A stretch of DNA of 5,782 nt from Chroococcidiopsidaceae cyanobacterium CP_BM_RX_35 (lineage in GTDB: Bacteria > Cyanobacteriota > Cyanobacteriia > Cyanobacteriales > Chroococcidiopsidaceae). Below are positions 4,721 through 5,782 of this stretch, piece by piece. A model generated the notes under the pieces. That model had not been told where the DNA came from and searched no databases. It worked only from the letters and a program-made list of their open reading frames with translations. How positions within the stretch are numbered: the first letter of the stretch is position 1; each line of letters starts with the position of its first letter. Location: NCBI GenBank assembly GCA_019242465.1, contig JAFAVL010000174.1, forward strand, positions 1-5,782. Reading direction: 5' to 3'. Position numbers and translations under genes: made by a program.

Positions 4721-5622
4721 AGACCAAATCCCAATCCTGAGAAGTTGTAGCCAACTCCAATCAACAACCCGATGCTGGTGTTATTGATAAAACCAACGTT
4801 TAAACCAGCCGTGGCTGTAAGTTGGGGGGTTAAAGGGACGTCTACCCCAGCGGTTAACAATCCACCAGTGTCACTGTTGGTACCAGTGTTGATGGCAATA
4901 CCACCGCCGAAGTAAGGCGAGATTCGAAAGGCTTTTGACAAGACATTCTGTCTCTGCAAGGAAAAGTCATAAGTTAAAGGAATCAAAACGACAGAATTGT
5001 CGCCAATTACTGCTGTTGGGCGGATAGAGATGTTACGTAACAGTCCGACTTTGCTGATCAGCGTAAAGCTCCCCACACCCAAGGCAGTTTCGCCGCCACT
5101 GAAACCAATGTTACCAGCAATACCAACATAGCTAGATCCACCACGGGTATTACTAGCAGGTGAAATGTCGGAAGGGTTGTTAGAAGGTGGTGTTTGACCG
5201 GGTGGATTCCTTGGTGTAATCAGGTCTGGATGCGTCTGACTTGGGGTGGTATTACTAGGGGGAATTGTACTGGGAGTTGTGCCGTTAGGCGTGGTTTCTC
5301 CTGGAGTAGTCGTACCGGGGGTCGTCCCATTGTATTGCGATATAACCCGAGGTACAGCGATTGAAGTCTCACCCTTAAGAGCAGAAGCAGAGGTCAAGAC
5401 CTTACCTGAGACAGGTGTGACAGTAGTAGGTAGAACGGCAATCGAACTAACTCTTGAGCTCTGAGTTGAAAATCCTAATGCAACGGTTACAGACTTTTGA
5501 CTTGAAGCATCTTTGTTGACATTGCTAACAGTTTCTGCATGAGCAGATAAACTGTTAGCAAATACTGCTAATGTAGTTAGACTCACTAGGCAAGAAAGCC
5601 GCCAGCCAAAAATTGTATTCAC
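4717..5622 (-). CDS. Exported protein with Pro/Thr-rich linker and predicted eight-strand outer-membrane barrel
   Basis: With a GTG start at 5620-5622 this is a 301-residue protein of unknown function, probably in the outer membrane. The signal peptide covers 1-29 and ends in AHA before Glu-30. Residues 30-98 form a Ser/Thr/Val-rich region I do not recognise. Residues 99-158 are a disordered linker full of TTPG, TTPS and NPP units. From about 162 onward, eight alternating amphipathic strands can be read: SYVGIAGNIGF, SFTLISKVGL, NISIRPTAVIG, VVLIPLTYDF, ISPYFGGGIAI, LLTAGVDVPL, LTATAGLNVGF and SIGLLIGVGYNF. This resembles barrel domains of cyanobacterial surface proteins and is of OmpX/OmpA barrel size. 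There is no SLH domain of the cyanobacterial porin type and no lipobox. The TTG at 5626-5628 would start two codons earlier, but GAGGG at 5629-5633 touches it directly while sitting six bases from the GTG. Seven residues (SGLGFGL) follow the barrel-like YNF end. The fold is an inference from the sequence pattern. Confidence 0.78.
   Translation of the reverse strand: MNTIFGWRLSCLVSLTTLAVFANSLSAHAETVSNVNKDASSQKSVTVALGFSTQSSRVSSIAVLPTTVTPVSGKVLTSASALKGETSIAVPRVISQYNGTTPGTTTPGETTPNGTTPSTIPPSNTTPSQTHPDLITPRNPPGQTPPSNNPSDISPASNTRGGSSYVGIAGNIGFSGGETALGVGSFTLISKVGLLRNISIRPTAVIGDNSVVLIPLTYDFSLQRQNVLSKAFRISPYFGGGIAINTGTNSDTGGLLTAGVDVPLTPQLTATAGLNVGFINNTSIGLLIGVGYNFSGLGFGL
5239..5328 (-). repeat. Imperfect repeats encoding the Thr-Thr-Pro linker
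   Basis: This stretch encodes about 30 residues built from variants of T-T-P followed by G, S, N or E (residues 99-128 from the GTG start). The DNA is low in complexity, with recurring GT-rich 9- to 12-base units on the + strand. Such tracts can change length by slippage, so linker length may differ between strains. The opposite strand reads as an artificial valine/glycine-rich frame here, which is not a gene. Confidence 0.7.
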
Positions 5623-5628
5623 GGTCAA

Positions 5629-5633
5629 CCCTC
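5629..5633 (-). promoter_or_regulatory. Shine-Dalgarno that sets the GTG start of the barrel-protein gene
   Basis: The reverse strand reads GAGGG, then TTGACC, then GTG. The six-base spacing suits the GTG at 5620-5622, whereas the TTG at 5626-5628 directly abuts the site and would be poorly placed. Confidence 0.6.
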
Positions 5634-5661
5634 AATCGAAACTGATTTAAGAACAGATCGT

Positions 5662-5679
5662 TCGGCAAGTTTGCGCCGA
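5662..5679 (-). other. Small inverted repeat in the 5' leader of the barrel-protein gene
   Basis: TCGGC (5662-5666) and GCCGA (5675-5679) can form a five-pair stem with an eight-base loop about 40 bases upstream of the GTG start. An overlapping alternative pairing, GCAA (5665-5668) with TTGC (5671-5674), excludes it and leaves a loop too small to fold as RNA. The feature is weak and may be chance. Confidence 0.2.
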
Positions 5680-5718
5680 TTTACACTTAATTCAATATCT
5701 ATCACGGGAAAAATAATT

Positions 5719-5746
5719 CTCATATCGCTAATGTGACAGATCTCAA
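5719..5746 (-). promoter_or_regulatory. Candidate sigma70-type promoter of the barrel-protein gene
   Basis: On the reverse strand TTGAGA (5741-5746, five of six matches to the -35 consensus) is followed after 16 bases by TATGAG (5719-5724, four of six matches to the -10 consensus). Transcription would begin near 5712, giving a 5' leader of about 90 bases. It is the best pair I found in the 154-base upstream region, but other AT-rich -10 candidates exist downstream. Confidence 0.35.
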
Positions 5747-5747
5747 A
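5732..5747. promoter_or_regulatory. CRP-type binding site candidate
   Basis: TGTGA-CAGATC-TCAAA matches nine of the ten defined bases of the CRP/SyCRP1 consensus TGTGA-N6-TCACA. It covers the -35 hexamer and part of the spacer of the predicted reverse-strand promoter, so binding there would more likely block than activate that promoter. It could instead serve a rightward gene outside the window. No NtcA-type GTA-N8-TAC was seen with it. Confidence 0.35.
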
Positions 5748-5749
5748 CC

Positions 5750-5781
5750 TATAGCACTATATGGAGCTAAGTCAGTTGACT
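5750..5781. repeat. Two short inverted repeats near the right edge
   Basis: TATAG-CA-CTATA (5750-5761) and AGTCA-GT-TGACT (5770-5781) each have five-base arms with a two-base centre. The second includes TTGACT (5776-5781), which could be a -35 element for a rightward gene beyond the window. Both are short enough to arise by chance in a promoter region. Confidence 0.25.
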
Positions 5782-5782
5782 G

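Noticed and set aside
4709..4741. CTCAG and CTGAG flanking the convergent stops as a bidirectional terminator
   Set aside because: Only five pairs around a loop of more than 20 bases, with no T-run on either side.
5246..5464. Rightward 72-codon frame rich in valine and glycine (LGGIVLGVVPLGVV)
   Set aside because: It is the exact antisense of the Pro/Thr linker codons of the reverse-strand gene; the repetitive hydrophobic look is a by-product of ACC/CCC-type codons.
5574..5600. Lipobox at Cys-11 of the barrel protein
   Set aside because: The residues before the cysteine (R-L-S) do not fit a lipobox, and the hydrophobic core and AHA cleavage site lie after it, as in a type I signal peptide.
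1..5782. CRISPR array, transposon ends, toxin-antitoxin pair, tRNA or riboswitch (including a cobalamin riboswitch)
   Set aside because: No regularly spaced repeats, transposase motifs, tRNA-like arms or B12-box-like conserved sequence were seen; the 5' end of the cob operon, where a riboswitch would be expected, is outside the window.

Overview
The window looks like cyanobacterial chromosome. The octamer GCGATCGC (HIP1, typical of many cyanobacterial genomes) occurs four times in 5.8 kb, base composition is moderate, and the proteins resemble cyanobacterial families. I cannot fix the genus. No rRNA, tRNA, CRISPR array, insertion sequence or phage gene is visible.

Left part (1-1707, + strand): two late corrin-ring genes of cobalamin biosynthesis. 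The 3' part of cobH/cbiC (precorrin-8X methylmutase) is followed, one base after its stop, by cobL (a CbiE-CbiT fusion, precorrin-6Y C5,15-methyltransferase/decarboxylase). CobL makes the substrate that CobH rearranges. The Shine-Dalgarno tract of cobL lies inside the last codons of cobH.

Middle part (1708-4720, + strand): a 183-base leader precedes a large exported purple-acid-phosphatase-type metallophosphoesterase with all seven metal ligands and a C-terminal DUF11-type domain. The leader holds a degenerate Pho-box-like repeat, a perfect 12-base palindrome, a 19-codon ORF with a good Shine-Dalgarno, and a short direct repeat shared with the signal-peptide region. Nineteen bases after the phosphatase comes a five-helix, single-domain EamA/DMT permease, probably on the same transcript. 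A long, nearly perfect stem-loop lies inside the phosphatase gene at the boundary with the DUF11 domain.

Right part (4717-5782, - strand): a convergent gene for an exported protein with a Pro/Thr-rich linker followed by what reads as an eight-strand outer-membrane beta-barrel. Its stop codon interlocks with that of the permease in CTAA, leaving no room for an intergenic terminator. A GTG start at 5622 fits the Shine-Dalgarno better than the upstream TTG. Upstream lie a promoter-like pair and a CRP-type site.

The strongest theme is a set of envelope functions (exported phosphatase, inner-membrane permease, outer-membrane barrel) next to a housekeeping B12 pair. No clearly new system is evident. 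The items most worth following up are the intragenic stem-loop, the phosphatase leader and the unusual barrel protein.
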